Source of the DNA: Gammaproteobacteria bacterium
GTDB lineage: Bacteria; Pseudomonadota; Gammaproteobacteria; Pseudomonadales; Moraxellaceae
Reading direction: 5' to 3'
Length of the DNA stretch: 64,000 bases
Assembly: GCA_028868515.1 (NCBI GenBank)
Contig: JAGWUI010000011.1
Span: forward strand, 35,884-99,883
How positions within the stretch are numbered: the first letter of the stretch is position 1; the number at the start of each line of letters is the position of its first letter. Under the pieces are notes generated by a model. It was not told the DNA's origin and ran no database searches. It saw only the letters and a program-made list of their open reading frames with translations. This document shows, piece after piece, positions 47,229-57,141 of the stretch. The translations under genes and the position numbers were made by a program.

Positions 47229-48371
47229 ATGAGTGAATATCTGGCAGTTTTTGGTGCTGCATCCATGATCGACCAGATCTTTACTTGGTATCCAGATTTT
47301 CTCAAGGAGTACATTCGCGATGCTGTTGTTGTTACACCTGAGCGATCTGAGTTATTAGATCAGGTGGGCTTATCAAAAGGGTTTCATAACATTAAAATTC
47401 CTCGAAAGCCTAATTTGGTGCAGGATATTTTTGCACTATTCGCACTCTTTTTTTTCATGTACAAGAATCGCTTTAAGTTCGTTCATTCTTACATGCCTAA
47501 AGCAGGGTTTATTACGGCATTGTCTGTTTTCATGCTGCGGAGCTTGGGTTCTCAGATTGTTTATGTACACACGTTTACGGGTCTGTCTTGGTCTGGACAA
47601 AGAGGTTTAAAATTATGGTTGTTATCTAAATTTGATTTGTGGATCACCTATGTCGCTGATTATATTTTGGTTGAAAGTGTGGGGGTTGCTAGTGAGTTAG
47701 TCGGGCTAAATAAAAATTGCAAGCCGACAATCATTGGGTGCGGGAATATTGCTGGTGTTAATTTAGCTTATTTTAAGCCAGATCCTTCTTTTGAAAAAAT
47801 AAGAAAGGAACGCGAGTTAAAATTGGTTTATGTGGGACGTGTATCGGTCGAGAAAGGTATATTTGATATTTTATCGATATTTCATGAGAAGTATGACTTT
47901 GTTATCCATTTGGATATTGTGGGTACATTGGAGTTAGGGGCTGAAGATTTAAAAAAATTTAATCATATTCTTAGCATTCATCCAGAGATTAACTATGTTG
48001 GATTTCAGTTAGATGTGAGACCGTATATTCAAAAAGCGGACTATCTGGTACTGGGTAGTCATCGAGAAGGATTTGCCAATGTTATCTTACAGTCATTGGC
48101 TTTGGGCGTACCTGTTATTTCATCCAAGGTGAATGGAATCCAAGATATTTTAAGTAAGTTGGATCAGGGTGAGGAAATTGGTTTTTTCTTTGAGGTTCGG
48201 AATATTGACGCATTAAAACGCCTTATTCCAGAGGCTTATAATGCTATGGGAACAATAAAATATTCCATCATGCAAAAAACGAGTATAACCACCATCAGTC
48301 AGTATTATTCTAGTCAGGTTGCCTACGATGGGCTGAAATCGTTTTATCGTCAGCTTGGTGTTATTCAGTGA
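47229..48371 (+). CDS. Glycosyltransferase family 4
   Basis: A 380-residue GT-B glycosyltransferase, with VHSYMPKAGFITALSVFMLR, HTFTGLSWSGQRGLKLW, LVYVGRVSVEKGIFDILSIF and GSHREGFANVILQSLALGVPVISSKVNGI (E-x7-E donor site partly altered: E...Q). Compared with the neighbours it is rather AT-rich. The substrate is unknown. Its stop touches the next start (TGATG). Confidence 0.85.
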   Translation: MSEYLAVFGAASMIDQIFTWYPDFLKEYIRDAVVVTPERSELLDQVGLSKGFHNIKIPRKPNLVQDIFALFALFFFMYKNRFKFVHSYMPKAGFITALSVFMLRSLGSQIVYVHTFTGLSWSGQRGLKLWLLSKFDLWITYVADYILVESVGVASELVGLNKNCKPTIIGCGNIAGVNLAYFKPDPSFEKIRKERELKLVYVGRVSVEKGIFDILSIFHEKYDFVIHLDIVGTLELGAEDLKKFNHILSIHPEINYVGFQLDVRPYIQKADYLVLGSHREGFANVILQSLALGVPVISSKVNGIQDILSKLDQGEEIGFFFEVRNIDALKRLIPEAYNAMGTIKYSIMQKTSITTISQYYSSQVAYDGLKSFYRQLGVIQ

Positions 48372-48979
48372 TGAAACGCCTATTTGACTGTGTAGCCGCT
48401 TTGATAGCATTGGCTATTTTATCTCCAGTATTGGTTGTGGTTGCCATATTGATCCGTAAAAAAATAGGCTTTCCTATACTGTTTAGGCAGGTACGTCCCG
48501 GTTTAGATGGCAAACCATTTGTAATGGTCAAGTTCAGAACCATGTTGGATGAAAATGATGCTCAAGGTAATCCATTGCCAGACGATCAACGGTTAACTAA
48601 ATTTGGTAGTTTTCTTCGTTCTACTAGCATAGATGAGTTGCCTGAGCTATGGAATGTGATAAAAGGTGATATGAGTCTGGTCGGTCCTCGTCCGTTGTTG
48701 ATGGAATATTTACCCTTATATACGCCACAGCAAGCAAAACGTCATGACGTTCGACCTGGTATCACGGGCTGGGCGCAGGTTAATGGACGTAATGCGATTA
48801 GCTGGGAAGAGAAGTTTAAGCTTGATACGTGGTATGTAGAACATCGAACTTTAGGTTTAGATCTGAGGATTATTTTTCTGACGATTAAAAAAGTATTGGT
48901 TCGTGATGGCATTAGTGCGGATGGTGAAGCGACAATGTCTAAGTTCACAGGCACACAGGAAGGTCAAAATAATGACTGA
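48371..48979 (+). CDS. pglC: Initiating phosphoglycosyltransferase (PglC/ItrA-like)
   Basis: A 202-residue monotopic phosphoglycosyltransferase. One N-terminal re-entrant membrane helix ([22 protein letters not shown]), then [12 protein letters not shown], the [23 protein letters not shown] core with the catalytic Asp-Glu-type pair, and [22 protein letters not shown]. It transfers phospho-sugar, most likely diNAcBac-1-P, to undecaprenyl phosphate and so starts the repeat unit. It overlaps the preceding and following genes, next to the acetyl- and aminotransferase genes that make that sugar. Confidence 0.9.
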   Translation: MKRLFDCVAALIALAILSPVLVVVAILIRKKIGFPILFRQVRPGLDGKPFVMVKFRTMLDENDAQGNPLPDDQRLTKFGSFLRSTSIDELPELWNVIKGDMSLVGPRPLLMEYLPLYTPQQAKRHDVRPGITGWAQVNGRNAISWEEKFKLDTWYVEHRTLGLDLRIIFLTIKKVLVRDGISADGEATMSKFTGTQEGQNND

Positions 48980-49634
48980 ACCATTGTTTGGTGTGTATGG
49001 AGCAAGTGGTTGTGGACGTGGAATTATGCCATTGGCTCGGGAGTGGGTGTTAAAACATGGTATTTTATTGAATCGTCTAGTATTTATTGATGATGGTCAA
49101 GATGTATCGAAAGTTGTAAATGGTCACAGCGTTTTGACATATGCTGAATTTTTAGCATCAGATGCATCGGAACGTCGAGTCAGTATAGCTATCGCAAATA
49201 GTCGAATTCGTGAAAAAATTGCTTTACAACTTCAACGTGACCATATTCTTGCTTGGTCTGTGCAAGCGAGTAATTGTGTAATTATGGATGATGTCGATGT
49301 TGGAGAAGGTTCTATTCTAAGTCCTTTTGTCACATTGACTTCCAATATCCGTATAGGTAAATACTTTCAAGCTAATTTATATAGCTATGTTGAGCATGAT
49401 TGTATTATCGGTGATTTTGTGACGTTTGCCCCAAGCGTAAAATGTAATGGCAATGTGCACATCGAGGATCATGTCTATGTTGGAACCGGAGCAATGATTA
49501 AACAAGGTACCCCAGATCAACCTTTGATCATTGGTCGAGGTGCAGTTATCGGTATGGGTGCTGTCGTGACTAAAAGCGTTCCTGCGGGAGTTACTGTTGT
49601 CGGGAATCCTGCTCGAATCTTCGTTAAGTCATAA
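48972..49634 (+). CDS. pglD: PglD/WeeI-type sugar N-acetyltransferase
   Basis: About 220 residues from the ATG at 48972, overlapping the phosphoglycosyltransferase stop by 8 bases (ATGACTGA). N-terminal UDP-sugar-binding Rossmann-like half (PLFGVYGASGCGRGIMPLA), C-terminal left-handed beta-helix of hexapeptide repeats (VDVGEGSILSPFVTLTSNIRIG..., HIEDHVYVGTGAMIKQG, VGNPARIF). The catalytic His lies in EHDCIIGDF. It should acetylate the UDP-4-amino sugar to UDP-diNAcBac. Confidence 0.87.
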   Translation: MTEPLFGVYGASGCGRGIMPLAREWVLKHGILLNRLVFIDDGQDVSKVVNGHSVLTYAEFLASDASERRVSIAIANSRIREKIALQLQRDHILAWSVQASNCVIMDDVDVGEGSILSPFVTLTSNIRIGKYFQANLYSYVEHDCIIGDFVTFAPSVKCNGNVHIEDHVYVGTGAMIKQGTPDQPLIIGRGAVIGMGAVVTKSVPAGVTVVGNPARIFVKS

Positions 49635-49660
49635 ATTTTCGTTTTTGAGATTAATATTTT

Positions 49661-50836
49661 ATGTTAAACACACCTTTCTCACCATGGCCGAGTTTTAGCC
49701 AACAAGAAGCTGATGCTGTATCAACGGTATTATTATCCAATAAGGTCAATTACTGGACTGGGTCTGAGTGTCGCGAATTCGAAAAGGAGTTTGCTACATG
49801 GTGTCAAGTTCCGCATGCTGTTGCGCTGGCTAATGGCACTGTTGCTTTAGATCTTGCGTTAAAGGCGTTACATATTGGAGCTGGGGATGAGGTTATTGTG
49901 ACACCTCGCACGTTTCTTGCTTCAGTAAGCTCTATCGTTACTGCAGGTGCGATCCCCGTTTTTGCAGACGTGGATCGGGACTCACAAAATATTACGCCTG
50001 AAACCGTCTCAAAAGTCATTACGCCTCGTACAAAGGCAATTATTGCGGTGCATTTAGCGGGCTGGCCGTGTGATATGGAAGGATTGATGTTATTGGCTCA
50101 GCAGCATCATCTTGTTGTGATTGAGGATTGTGCGCAGGCACATGGTGCGTTATGGCATGGTAAGCCCGTTGGTAGTTTGGGACATGCTGCTGCGTGGTCG
50201 TTCTGTCAAGATAAGATCATGACGACGGGTGGTGAGGGAGGGATGTTGACCACTAACGATCACGCATTATGGTCAAGCGCATGGTCGTACAAGGATCATG
50301 GTAAGAGTTTTGATGCGGTTTACAATCGTCAGCATGCACCAGGTTTTCGTTGGTTGCATGAGTCGTTTGGAACTAATTGGCGCATGTTGGAAATGCAGGG
50401 CGTAATTGGTCGTATTCAGTTGCAACGAATGCCTGACTGGCATGAAGCTCGTAAGGCGAATGCAATATCTATTCTTGCTGCTTGTGCTGAATCACCTGCT
50501 CTTCGTGTTCCTGAAGTGCCTAGTTATATTGAACACGCTTGGTATCGTGCATATGCTTTTGTAAGACCTGAAAAGTTAGCCGCAGGTTGGAACCGCGATC
50601 GGATTATGAACGAAATTGTAGCTCGCGGAGTACCGTGTTATTCGGGTTCATGCTCAGAGGTTTATTTAGAAAAGGCTTTTGATGGGACAAATTGGCGTCC
50701 ATCTGAGCCACTGCCTGTTGCGCGTGAGCTGGGTGAAACGAGCTTGATGTTCTTAACGCATCCAACACTTACTGCGGCAGAGATCGAAAAAACTTGCCAA
50801 GTTGTACGTGAGGTGATGTTGGAAGCGCAGCTCTGA
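49661..50836 (+). CDS. pglE: PglE/WeeJ-type PLP aminotransferase (DegT family)
   Basis: A 391-residue DegT/DnrJ/EryC1 aminotransferase. The PLP lysine lies in WSFCQDKIMTTGGEGGML near residue 190, and the phosphate-binding NGTVALDLALKAL and VIEDCAQAHGA motifs are present. It should convert the 4-keto sugar from the PglF-type dehydratase into the 4-amino sugar used by PglD. It lies 26 bases after pglD, and the dehydratase is 3 kb further on. Confidence 0.88.
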   Translation: MLNTPFSPWPSFSQQEADAVSTVLLSNKVNYWTGSECREFEKEFATWCQVPHAVALANGTVALDLALKALHIGAGDEVIVTPRTFLASVSSIVTAGAIPVFADVDRDSQNITPETVSKVITPRTKAIIAVHLAGWPCDMEGLMLLAQQHHLVVIEDCAQAHGALWHGKPVGSLGHAAAWSFCQDKIMTTGGEGGMLTTNDHALWSSAWSYKDHGKSFDAVYNRQHAPGFRWLHESFGTNWRMLEMQGVIGRIQLQRMPDWHEARKANAISILAACAESPALRVPEVPSYIEHAWYRAYAFVRPEKLAAGWNRDRIMNEIVARGVPCYSGSCSEVYLEKAFDGTNWRPSEPLPVARELGETSLMFLTHPTLTAAEIEKTCQVVREVMLEAQL

Positions 50837-51097
50837 TTATGGTCATACATTATAAATATTTAATGTGATGTTGATTGTTTTTTTAGGTGGTGCTTTATAA
50901 TATGATTTTTAAGGTAATAATCTTTTTTGAGATATTTTGCTGTTTGTAGGGTTGTTAAAAACGTTTGCGTTTGGTAGGTTTTATCTATTTAATTAGGTCT
51001 GTGTGATTTATTGAGTGTTTTGTGTTCAATTGGTGTGTGGCTTGATCATTCATTTTTATAATCAGTAAGTCTATTTTGAGTTTTTTAGGAGAAAATA

Positions 51098-52546
51098 ATG
51101 GAAGCAAATCGCAAAATGTCATTCCGAGTGAAAGTGCTTGGTGTTTCTGTCGCAACAGCTTTGTTGGCTGCGTGTGGTGGTGGTGGTGGTAGTGGTACAT
51201 CAAATGTAAACTCTACATCGATTAGCGGTAAAGCAGTGGATTTTTATCTGAATGGTGCGACTGTAACCTTCACCGATTGTGGTAATGTAACTGCGACAAC
51301 AGATGCAACAGGTAACTTCACAACTCCTCAGAACTGTTCAAATAGTGCATACACTGTAACTGGTGGTACTGATATCGGTACAGGACTTGCATTTAAAGGC
51401 TTATTAAAGTCATCATTTAATTCACAAAATCAAGTGAGCACAATCGCTTCACCGTTGACAACGCTGTTGGCTTTCAATCCAAATCTGAACCTACAATCAT
51501 TGTTTGGTTTAACTAAAGATCCAAGAACTACTGATCCAATGACCGATGCGGCATCATTACGTGCTGCTGAGGTTGTGCAGGCGCTATTGAATCAAGTTAG
51601 CACAGCTTTACAAGGAGCAGGTGCAACACAACAACAGGCAGCAGATGCCGCTGCAAAAGCATTGGCTAGCGTACTTGCGAGTACAAATAGCACAGGCTCA
51701 ACAGCGATTTTGACAAATGCGGCGAATATTCAATCTCTCATTAATTTGGCAGCTACGAATGCAAGCGTCACTCTATCATCTACTACACTGGCGACTACGA
51801 TTGCTAATCAAGTTGGAAGTGTAGACACTGCGCTTTCTAATATTGCAATCGGTGCTACACCAGCAGATACTTTGACGGCATTAAAAACAGGTGGTGTAAC
51901 TTCGGTTATTACCACAGCAGCAACAAGTAGTGCTCTAACCAATTATATCCAATTGAGTAATGTGTTGTTGAATGGTTCGCAGAGTGAGTCACTTGCACAA
52001 GTTCAAGCATCTACAACAACGCCAATCAGTGTAACTGGTGGATTATCTGATCTCCAGATTAGTATGTCAGGTCAAGGTAGTTACGCAAGTTCAACACAAA
52101 CTGTAGATGCTGGGTTCACTTACACGACCAAAGGTAATACTGTGAGTGTTGTGATTAAGGGTGTTCAATTAACATTTAGTGGCGGAACGTTGACTGGCGC
52201 GACAGTTCCAACTGGTGCAAGTTATTCATTCAGTGTAACAGGTACTAGCAGTGCATCTGCTACGATGACGAATAAGACAGCTGATAATTTATTAAATAAT
52301 GGAAAAGTTGATCTTTCAATTCCAGTATTTTTGTCTAAACTGTCTGGCGCAGCATCTTCTGTGAATACAACTGCACTTATCCCGGCTTCTGGCGTAACAA
52401 CAACAGCAGCTCTCACGATCGGTAGCCCCTCAACGAATGCTGCGGTGTCTGTTGGTGATGGTAGCGGTCAGCCAGTGTCTGCAGTGAGTGTAATCTCTGG
52501 TTCAACTTCTGTAGTTGGTTCTGGTGTGAATGTCAGCGTTAACTAA
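51098..52546 (+). CDS. Large Thr/Ser/Ala-rich lipoprotein of unknown function
   Basis: A 482-residue lipoprotein: signal ALLAAC followed by a glycine run (CGGGGGSG), typical of surface-exposed lipoproteins. AGGAG lies 7 bases before the ATG. The N-terminal part has carboxypeptidase-regulatory-like strand content (SGKAVDFYLNGATVTFTDCG, TATTDATGNFTTP), followed by a long low-complexity helical part and a beta-rich end (TYTTKGNTVSVVIKGVQLTF). I do not recognise the family. It sits between two bacillosamine genes, so a role in attaching or secreting the polymer is possible, but unproved. Confidence 0.75.
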   Translation: MEANRKMSFRVKVLGVSVATALLAACGGGGGSGTSNVNSTSISGKAVDFYLNGATVTFTDCGNVTATTDATGNFTTPQNCSNSAYTVTGGTDIGTGLAFKGLLKSSFNSQNQVSTIASPLTTLLAFNPNLNLQSLFGLTKDPRTTDPMTDAASLRAAEVVQALLNQVSTALQGAGATQQQAADAAAKALASVLASTNSTGSTAILTNAANIQSLINLAATNASVTLSSTTLATTIANQVGSVDTALSNIAIGATPADTLTALKTGGVTSVITTAATSSALTNYIQLSNVLLNGSQSESLAQVQASTTTPISVTGGLSDLQISMSGQGSYASSTQTVDAGFTYTTKGNTVSVVIKGVQLTFSGGTLTGATVPTGASYSFSVTGTSSASATMTNKTADNLLNNGKVDLSIPVFLSKLSGAASSVNTTALIPASGVTTTAALTIGSPSTNAAVSVGDGSGQPVSAVSVISGSTSVVGSGVNVSVN

Positions 52547-52573
52547 TTTTTTCTAAATTAATCTGAGGTAATG

Positions 52574-52616
52574 TCCTGATTGTCTTTGTGAATTAAGAAG
52601 ACAATCAGGATTTTTT
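52574..52616 (+). terminator. Terminator after the lipoprotein gene
   Basis: TCCTGATTGTCTT and AAGACAATCAGGA form a perfect 13-bp stem followed by TTTTTT. Confidence 0.88.
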
Positions 52617-52699
52617 ATTATTGTTATTTATGTTTTTCTTGTTTAGTTACATATTAAAAATATAATCCCTCTATATCTAATATCTTTAGGAATTCCGAG

Positions 52700-53818
52700 A
52701 TGTTTTTGCCCTACACCAAGAAAATCGTCCGCTGTGGATTCGTTGTATTAGGTTTATGCTTAGAATCTGTGGCATTTGCAGCACCCAGCGATGTATTTTT
52801 GCATACAGAGCCAAATATTGGTGACTCCGATTTTCGTGGTGAGATTGGATATGACGTGATGAATAGTGCAGTTGATGTTTTTAATTTGCGCTCACATCAA
52901 GGGTCAGCACCAGATCATGCTGGGGACTATGATGGGGGACACCTCACGCTCGGATATAATCTTTCTCCAAATTGGTCTACCGAAGCAACATACTGGCGCA
53001 GAGATATTGCTTATGGTGTAGATACGAATTCGATCGATAGCTGGTTGGTGTCACTATATTATGATCCCTTTGCGCTTCCACTTGCTGAAGATCGTGCAGT
53101 TTTACGATTGTCGCTATGGGGAGATCATGCTAGTCAAGTCAATAAGTCAACACCAACGAAGATTAATACGACGACTTTTAATCAAGTGACTGTGAATAAT
53201 CCGAATGACATTCAGGCTCAACTTGATGCGATTTTTTCTAGTGTCTTGAATGAACGTAACCTGCTGACGTGGTTTTTGAGTGCGGGTGTGAGTAAAGTTG
53301 ATATTGGTGATATAAATGCTGTTCAAATGCGTGGAAATTGTAAATTTAACGTAGATATCAGTACCGATAATATTGCGACGGGTACGTTAGCTGCACCTTG
53401 TTCTACCAGTTCAGGGCAGTTGTTGGATGCATCTTTTACAGCGAATGCCAGTCAGTATGGTGTTGATGTAAAAAAGGATTTTAACTATACAGCGAGCTTT
53501 CTTGGCTTAGGTGGTTCTTGGCGTTGGAAGTACAACCGTTTCACGACGAACCTAGGATATGAGTATCAATACATCCGCCGTAATGGGGTCGATAAGCAAG
53601 TTTCGAGTTTCGGAGCTACGCCAATTACGTCTAATCAAACACTTGGTCTAGATGTTGCTTATAAACTGAATAAGAACTTAGATATATTTGTGCAAGGACA
53701 AGCATTTAAATCTAATTTTGTGGGTACTATTCCATTTCTTTATAATACGATGACTGCAGGTCGACTAGATCGTTATTATGGCGTAACGAGTCTAGGTTTG
53801 CGTTTTTCCGGTTTCTAG
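52700..53818 (+). CDS. Outer-membrane beta-barrel protein of unknown function
   Basis: A 372-residue protein with signal peptide CGFVVLGLCLESVAFA, a predicted beta-rich body with alternating aromatic strands (HLTLGYNLSPNWSTEATYWRR, RFTTNLGYEYQYIRR, NLDIFVQGQAFKSNF) and a C-terminal Phe strand (YYGVTSLGLRFSGF), the usual signal for outer-membrane insertion. The ribosome binding site is AGGA. It probably forms an 8-12-strand barrel. No specific family is recognised. It follows the unknown lipoprotein and may be its partner. Confidence 0.75.
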   Translation: MFLPYTKKIVRCGFVVLGLCLESVAFAAPSDVFLHTEPNIGDSDFRGEIGYDVMNSAVDVFNLRSHQGSAPDHAGDYDGGHLTLGYNLSPNWSTEATYWRRDIAYGVDTNSIDSWLVSLYYDPFALPLAEDRAVLRLSLWGDHASQVNKSTPTKINTTTFNQVTVNNPNDIQAQLDAIFSSVLNERNLLTWFLSAGVSKVDIGDINAVQMRGNCKFNVDISTDNIATGTLAAPCSTSSGQLLDASFTANASQYGVDVKKDFNYTASFLGLGGSWRWKYNRFTTNLGYEYQYIRRNGVDKQVSSFGATPITSNQTLGLDVAYKLNKNLDIFVQGQAFKSNFVGTIPFLYNTMTAGRLDRYYGVTSLGLRFSGF

Positions 53819-53967
53819 TTTTTCATGAGGTTAAAAGTACTTATTAAAGAGCGCTTTATTCAGGTGAAACTAGAGGAGCTTAGACCGTCTTAGTGCATAT
53901 TGATTTTTTATCCTAGCGTGTTCGAAATTGTTCAGCTATAGGGTATATTTGTTGATGATTTAAATAT

Positions 53968-55854
53968 ATGTTTTTGGTACCCCTTGCTATGAATGAACTA
54001 CTGCTAAGATTGTCAGTATTACCAAGACGGATTAAGCAACTTGTATTGCTGGTGGCTGATGCAGTAGCGATGCCTTGTTTATTTTTGTTCGTTTATGCTG
54101 TTCGTTTAGATGATTTTTCTATATTAGCTCTTACAAAGATAGAGTTGTATCCAATATTAATTTCCATTCTATGCATTACTGTTTTTGTGTGCTGTGGTAT
54201 TTATCGAGCGGTGATACGTGCTTTTGATGAAAGTTTTCTACATGATTTGATTTTGGCTGTTTTGATTATCGTGATGATGCTGTTGGCATTATCTATTTCC
54301 AATATTGTATTTATTCCGCATAGTGTTCCATTCTTTTTTGGTTTTCTTATTTTTTTATGGGTTTGGTCCACTCGATCTCTGATTCGATGGGTCGTTCGGA
54401 AAACTTTTAATATTGAGGCAGGGTGTCGTCGGGTTGCAATCTATGGAGCTGGTTCGGCAGGTCGTCAACTGTTGGCTGCAATACGCGCATCACACGAATA
54501 CCATGCGGTTGTATTCTTTGATGATAGTCCAAGCCTAATGTACACAACAGTAATTGGTTTAAGAGTTTATTCTGGCTGTGATTTTGAGTCTGTATATCAT
54601 AAGTTTAATTTAGATGAAGTTCTGATCGCTTTACCTTCTGCTAGTAAGTCAAGGCAGCGTGAAGTGGTTGAATTACTTGAACCTTTTAAAATTCCTGTTC
54701 GCACACTACCAGGTTTGATGGATCTAGTGGGTGGGCAAGTTTCTATTTCAGATATTCGTGAAATAGATATTGTCGATCTTTTGGGGCGAGATTTGGTTCC
54801 TCCGATTCGTGAGTTATTGCTTAAGAATATTCAAGACAAAACTGTTTTGGTCACAGGTGCGGGTGGGTCGATTGGTAGTGAGTTGTGCCGTCAGATAGTT
54901 AAACTTCATCCGAAGACTCTTATTTTGTTAGAGCAAAGTGAGTATGCTTTATACCAAATTGAACAGGAGTTGAAGGCAACTTCAGAGGTGCCTCTTGTTG
55001 TAATCATGGGAAGTGTATTAAAAGAGCATCGCCTGAAATCAATAATGCAAGAGTATGATGTGAAGACCGTTTATCATGCGGCGGCGTATAAGCATGTGCC
55101 TTTGGTTGAGGTTAACCCGTTTGAGGGGATTATTAATAATACGATCGGAACTGCGCGGTGTGCGAAAGCAGCACTAGAGGCAAAAGTTGAGACTTTTGTT
55201 TTAATTTCTACAGATAAAGCAGTGCGACCGACCAACATCATGGGTGCGACAAAGCGTCTTGCCGAGTTGGTCTGTCAGGCTTATGCAACGATTTCAGGGA
55301 GTGATACTCAGTTTAGCATGGTGCGTTTTGGTAACGTACTTGGTTCTTCGGGATCTGTTATTCCTTTGTTTAAAAAGCAGCTTGCGAAAGGCGGACCTCT
55401 TACGGTCACCGATCCAGAAATGACGCGTTATTTCATGACGATTCCTGAAGCGGCTCAGCTTGTGTTGCAGGCTGGTGCGATGGGAACAGGGGGCGATGTA
55501 TTCTTACTGGATATGGGGGAACCTGTCAAAATTGTTGATTTAGCGAAGAAAATGATTCTTTTGAGTGGATTAAGTATCCATGATACTCATCATTCTGGCG
55601 ATATAGAGATTCAGTTTACAGGTCTTAGACCTGGTGAGAAGCTCTATGAGGAGTTATTAATTGATGCTGCTATTGTAGAGAAAACAGCACACACTTTGAT
55701 TATGCGCTCTAAAGAAAAATATTTTTCAATGGCTGAAATTGATGAGATGTTGGAAATTATGCTTGAGGCTTCTCGAGATCATGATGTAGATAAAGCTCTG
55801 GCTCAAATTGAAAAATTTGTAGATGGATACAAGCGCAGTCAAATTTACTCATAA
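53968..55854 (+). CDS. pglF: PglF/WbpM-type UDP-HexNAc 4,6-dehydratase
   Basis: A 628-residue membrane-bound dehydratase. Four to five N-terminal membrane helices, a first Rossmann domain (RVAIYGAGSAGRQLLAA near residue 155), then the catalytic SDR domain with TGAGGSIGSELCRQI near 295 and STDKAVRPTNIMGATKR, in which Met replaces the usual Tyr, as in WbpM/FlaA1. It converts UDP-GlcNAc to the 4-keto-6-deoxy sugar, the first step to UDP-diNAcBac. An in-frame ATG eight codons downstream is an alternative start. It closes the polysaccharide locus. Confidence 0.9.
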   Translation: MFLVPLAMNELLLRLSVLPRRIKQLVLLVADAVAMPCLFLFVYAVRLDDFSILALTKIELYPILISILCITVFVCCGIYRAVIRAFDESFLHDLILAVLIIVMMLLALSISNIVFIPHSVPFFFGFLIFLWVWSTRSLIRWVVRKTFNIEAGCRRVAIYGAGSAGRQLLAAIRASHEYHAVVFFDDSPSLMYTTVIGLRVYSGCDFESVYHKFNLDEVLIALPSASKSRQREVVELLEPFKIPVRTLPGLMDLVGGQVSISDIREIDIVDLLGRDLVPPIRELLLKNIQDKTVLVTGAGGSIGSELCRQIVKLHPKTLILLEQSEYALYQIEQELKATSEVPLVVIMGSVLKEHRLKSIMQEYDVKTVYHAAAYKHVPLVEVNPFEGIINNTIGTARCAKAALEAKVETFVLISTDKAVRPTNIMGATKRLAELVCQAYATISGSDTQFSMVRFGNVLGSSGSVIPLFKKQLAKGGPLTVTDPEMTRYFMTIPEAAQLVLQAGAMGTGGDVFLLDMGEPVKIVDLAKKMILLSGLSIHDTHHSGDIEIQFTGLRPGEKLYEELLIDAAIVEKTAHTLIMRSKEKYFSMAEIDEMLEIMLEASRDHDVDKALAQIEKFVDGYKRSQIYS

Positions 55855-55888
55855 GCTAATCTGAGTTATTCGATTCAGTAATTTATAG

Positions 55889-55917
55889 AAGGAGTCTACT
55901 AGAGGGCTCCTTTTTTT
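55889..55917 (+). terminator. Terminator at the end of the polysaccharide locus
   Basis: AAGGAGTC pairs with GGCTCCTT around TACTAGAG, followed by a T-run. Confidence 0.75.
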
Positions 55918-55926
55918 ATGGTGATA

Positions 55927-56175
55927 TTACTTTTTGTTGATGAGAGGCTGGTTGTTTTGATGTTTCATGGTGTGCTTCAGTCGTTTGATCAAAGTATGCC
56001 TTGTTGTTTTGCTTTGCGCCGTCTCTACTTGTGTATTTGTAGGTTTTGTTGCGACGGGTGGTGTGGATTGATCGGCAGAGTAGTTGAGAGCGCTTCGAGA
56101 GACGACTGGATCAGCCAAAGCGGTTAGCGATATTGTGAGTAACGAAATAGCGAGCAAAGTTTTCATGTGCTTCAT
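55927..56175 (-). CDS. Small secreted protein
   Basis: 82 residues from the ATG at 56175 (or 79 from 56166); an earlier in-frame ATG at 56229 lacks signal-peptide logic. The signal peptide MKTLLAISLLTISLTALA is followed by a short basic Thr/Gln/Asn-rich tail. No ribosome binding site is strong. The function is unknown, and it may be a periplasmic or secreted small protein. It converges with the dehydratase gene. Confidence 0.55.
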   Translation of the reverse strand: MKHMKTLLAISLLTISLTALADPVVSRSALNYSADQSTPPVATKPTNTQVETAQSKTTRHTLIKRLKHTMKHQNNQPLINKK

Positions 56176-56381
56176 CTGTATCCGCTGAGAGGGTATATTG
56201 AGATTGCCGCGATTATCTAATGAATTCAAGTGGTGGAATGAAAAAATGTGTGTTAACCATTCTTGATAGGGACTTGAAGATATGTTGTAAGAATCATTTT
56301 TATTGATATTTATGTGCTTAGATGAATTTGTGGTGAGGTCGCCAAAAAAATTAGCGACTTCACGATCGTGATGATTTAGAT

Positions 56382-56705
56382 TTAATCATCCAAATGTGCA
56401 AAGCGGACGAGATTGGATAGGTGGATATTGCGTTTTTCTGCTTTCTTATACATGAGAATGATTTTGCCAATTTGTTGAACAACTTCAGCACCACTGACCG
56501 AAACGACACTTTCAATCAATGTTTGGCGCAGTTCGCGGTCTTCGCCTGCGACTTTGACTTTAATCAGTTCATGGTCAGCAAGGGCGCGATGCAGTTCTTC
56601 AATCACACCATCAGAGAGTCCCTGATTTCCAAGCATAACGATAGGGTTGAGCTCGTGTCCAATACGACGTAAGCGTTTGCGTTCTTGGGTTGAGAGTGTG
56701 GACAT
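56382..56705 (-). CDS. yhbY: YhbY/CRS1 RNA-binding protein
   Basis: A 107-residue ribosome-associated protein. The family motif is intact: LSTQERKRLRRIGHELNPIVMLGNQGLSDGVIEELHRALADHELIKVKVAG, with the GxxG-like loop LGNQGL. It binds pre-50S particles and is usually encoded divergently from rlmE in gammaproteobacteria, as here. Single gene. Confidence 0.93.
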   Translation of the reverse strand: MSTLSTQERKRLRRIGHELNPIVMLGNQGLSDGVIEELHRALADHELIKVKVAGEDRELRQTLIESVVSVSGAEVVQQIGKIILMYKKAEKRNIHLSNLVRFAHLDD

Positions 56706-57141
56706 AGCAAAACCTATAGCGGATGTGGTAAAGAATAAAGCGAAATGATTTTATCAAACGGATCGCGGATCAAACTATGAGTATTGTAGCGTAAAACACG
56801 TATGAAATATGCTTAAGGTGGATATGAGCAGGCATCAAATACTATTTTGGCTTAAAATAGTCTAGGACGTGTTGGTTTAACTCCCCCTTTAGTTTTTTTT
56901 AAAGACTTTAAGGCTACCTACGCTACTTTTGCACGGATAATAGTGAGATTGTTTTTTATTCTGCATTAATCCGTTTGCCAATATAGCTATTGTCTGCATG
57001 GATTAGCTTATCTAAGTTCAGTTTTGATCGTAAAGATCAAGTTTCATATGTTTTAGATTTAAATTTATTAAATATTTTTGTAAACGAAAAAACGCATTGT
57101 CTTCGATTATTGTAAAACTTCGCGCATTAACTGGAAAACTC
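56706..57141. other. Divergent intergenic region yhbY / rlmE
   Basis: No gene is seen. The stretch carries two hairpin-forming repeats: CTATTTT/AAAATAG (56842-56860) and TTGATC/GATCAA (57024-57040). Promoters for both neighbouring genes must lie here; I cannot place them with confidence. Confidence 0.45.

Noticed and set aside
51003..51203. Minus-strand His-rich frame before the large lipoprotein
   Set aside because: It overlaps the promoter and start of the lipoprotein gene on the other strand and results from its glycine codons read backwards.
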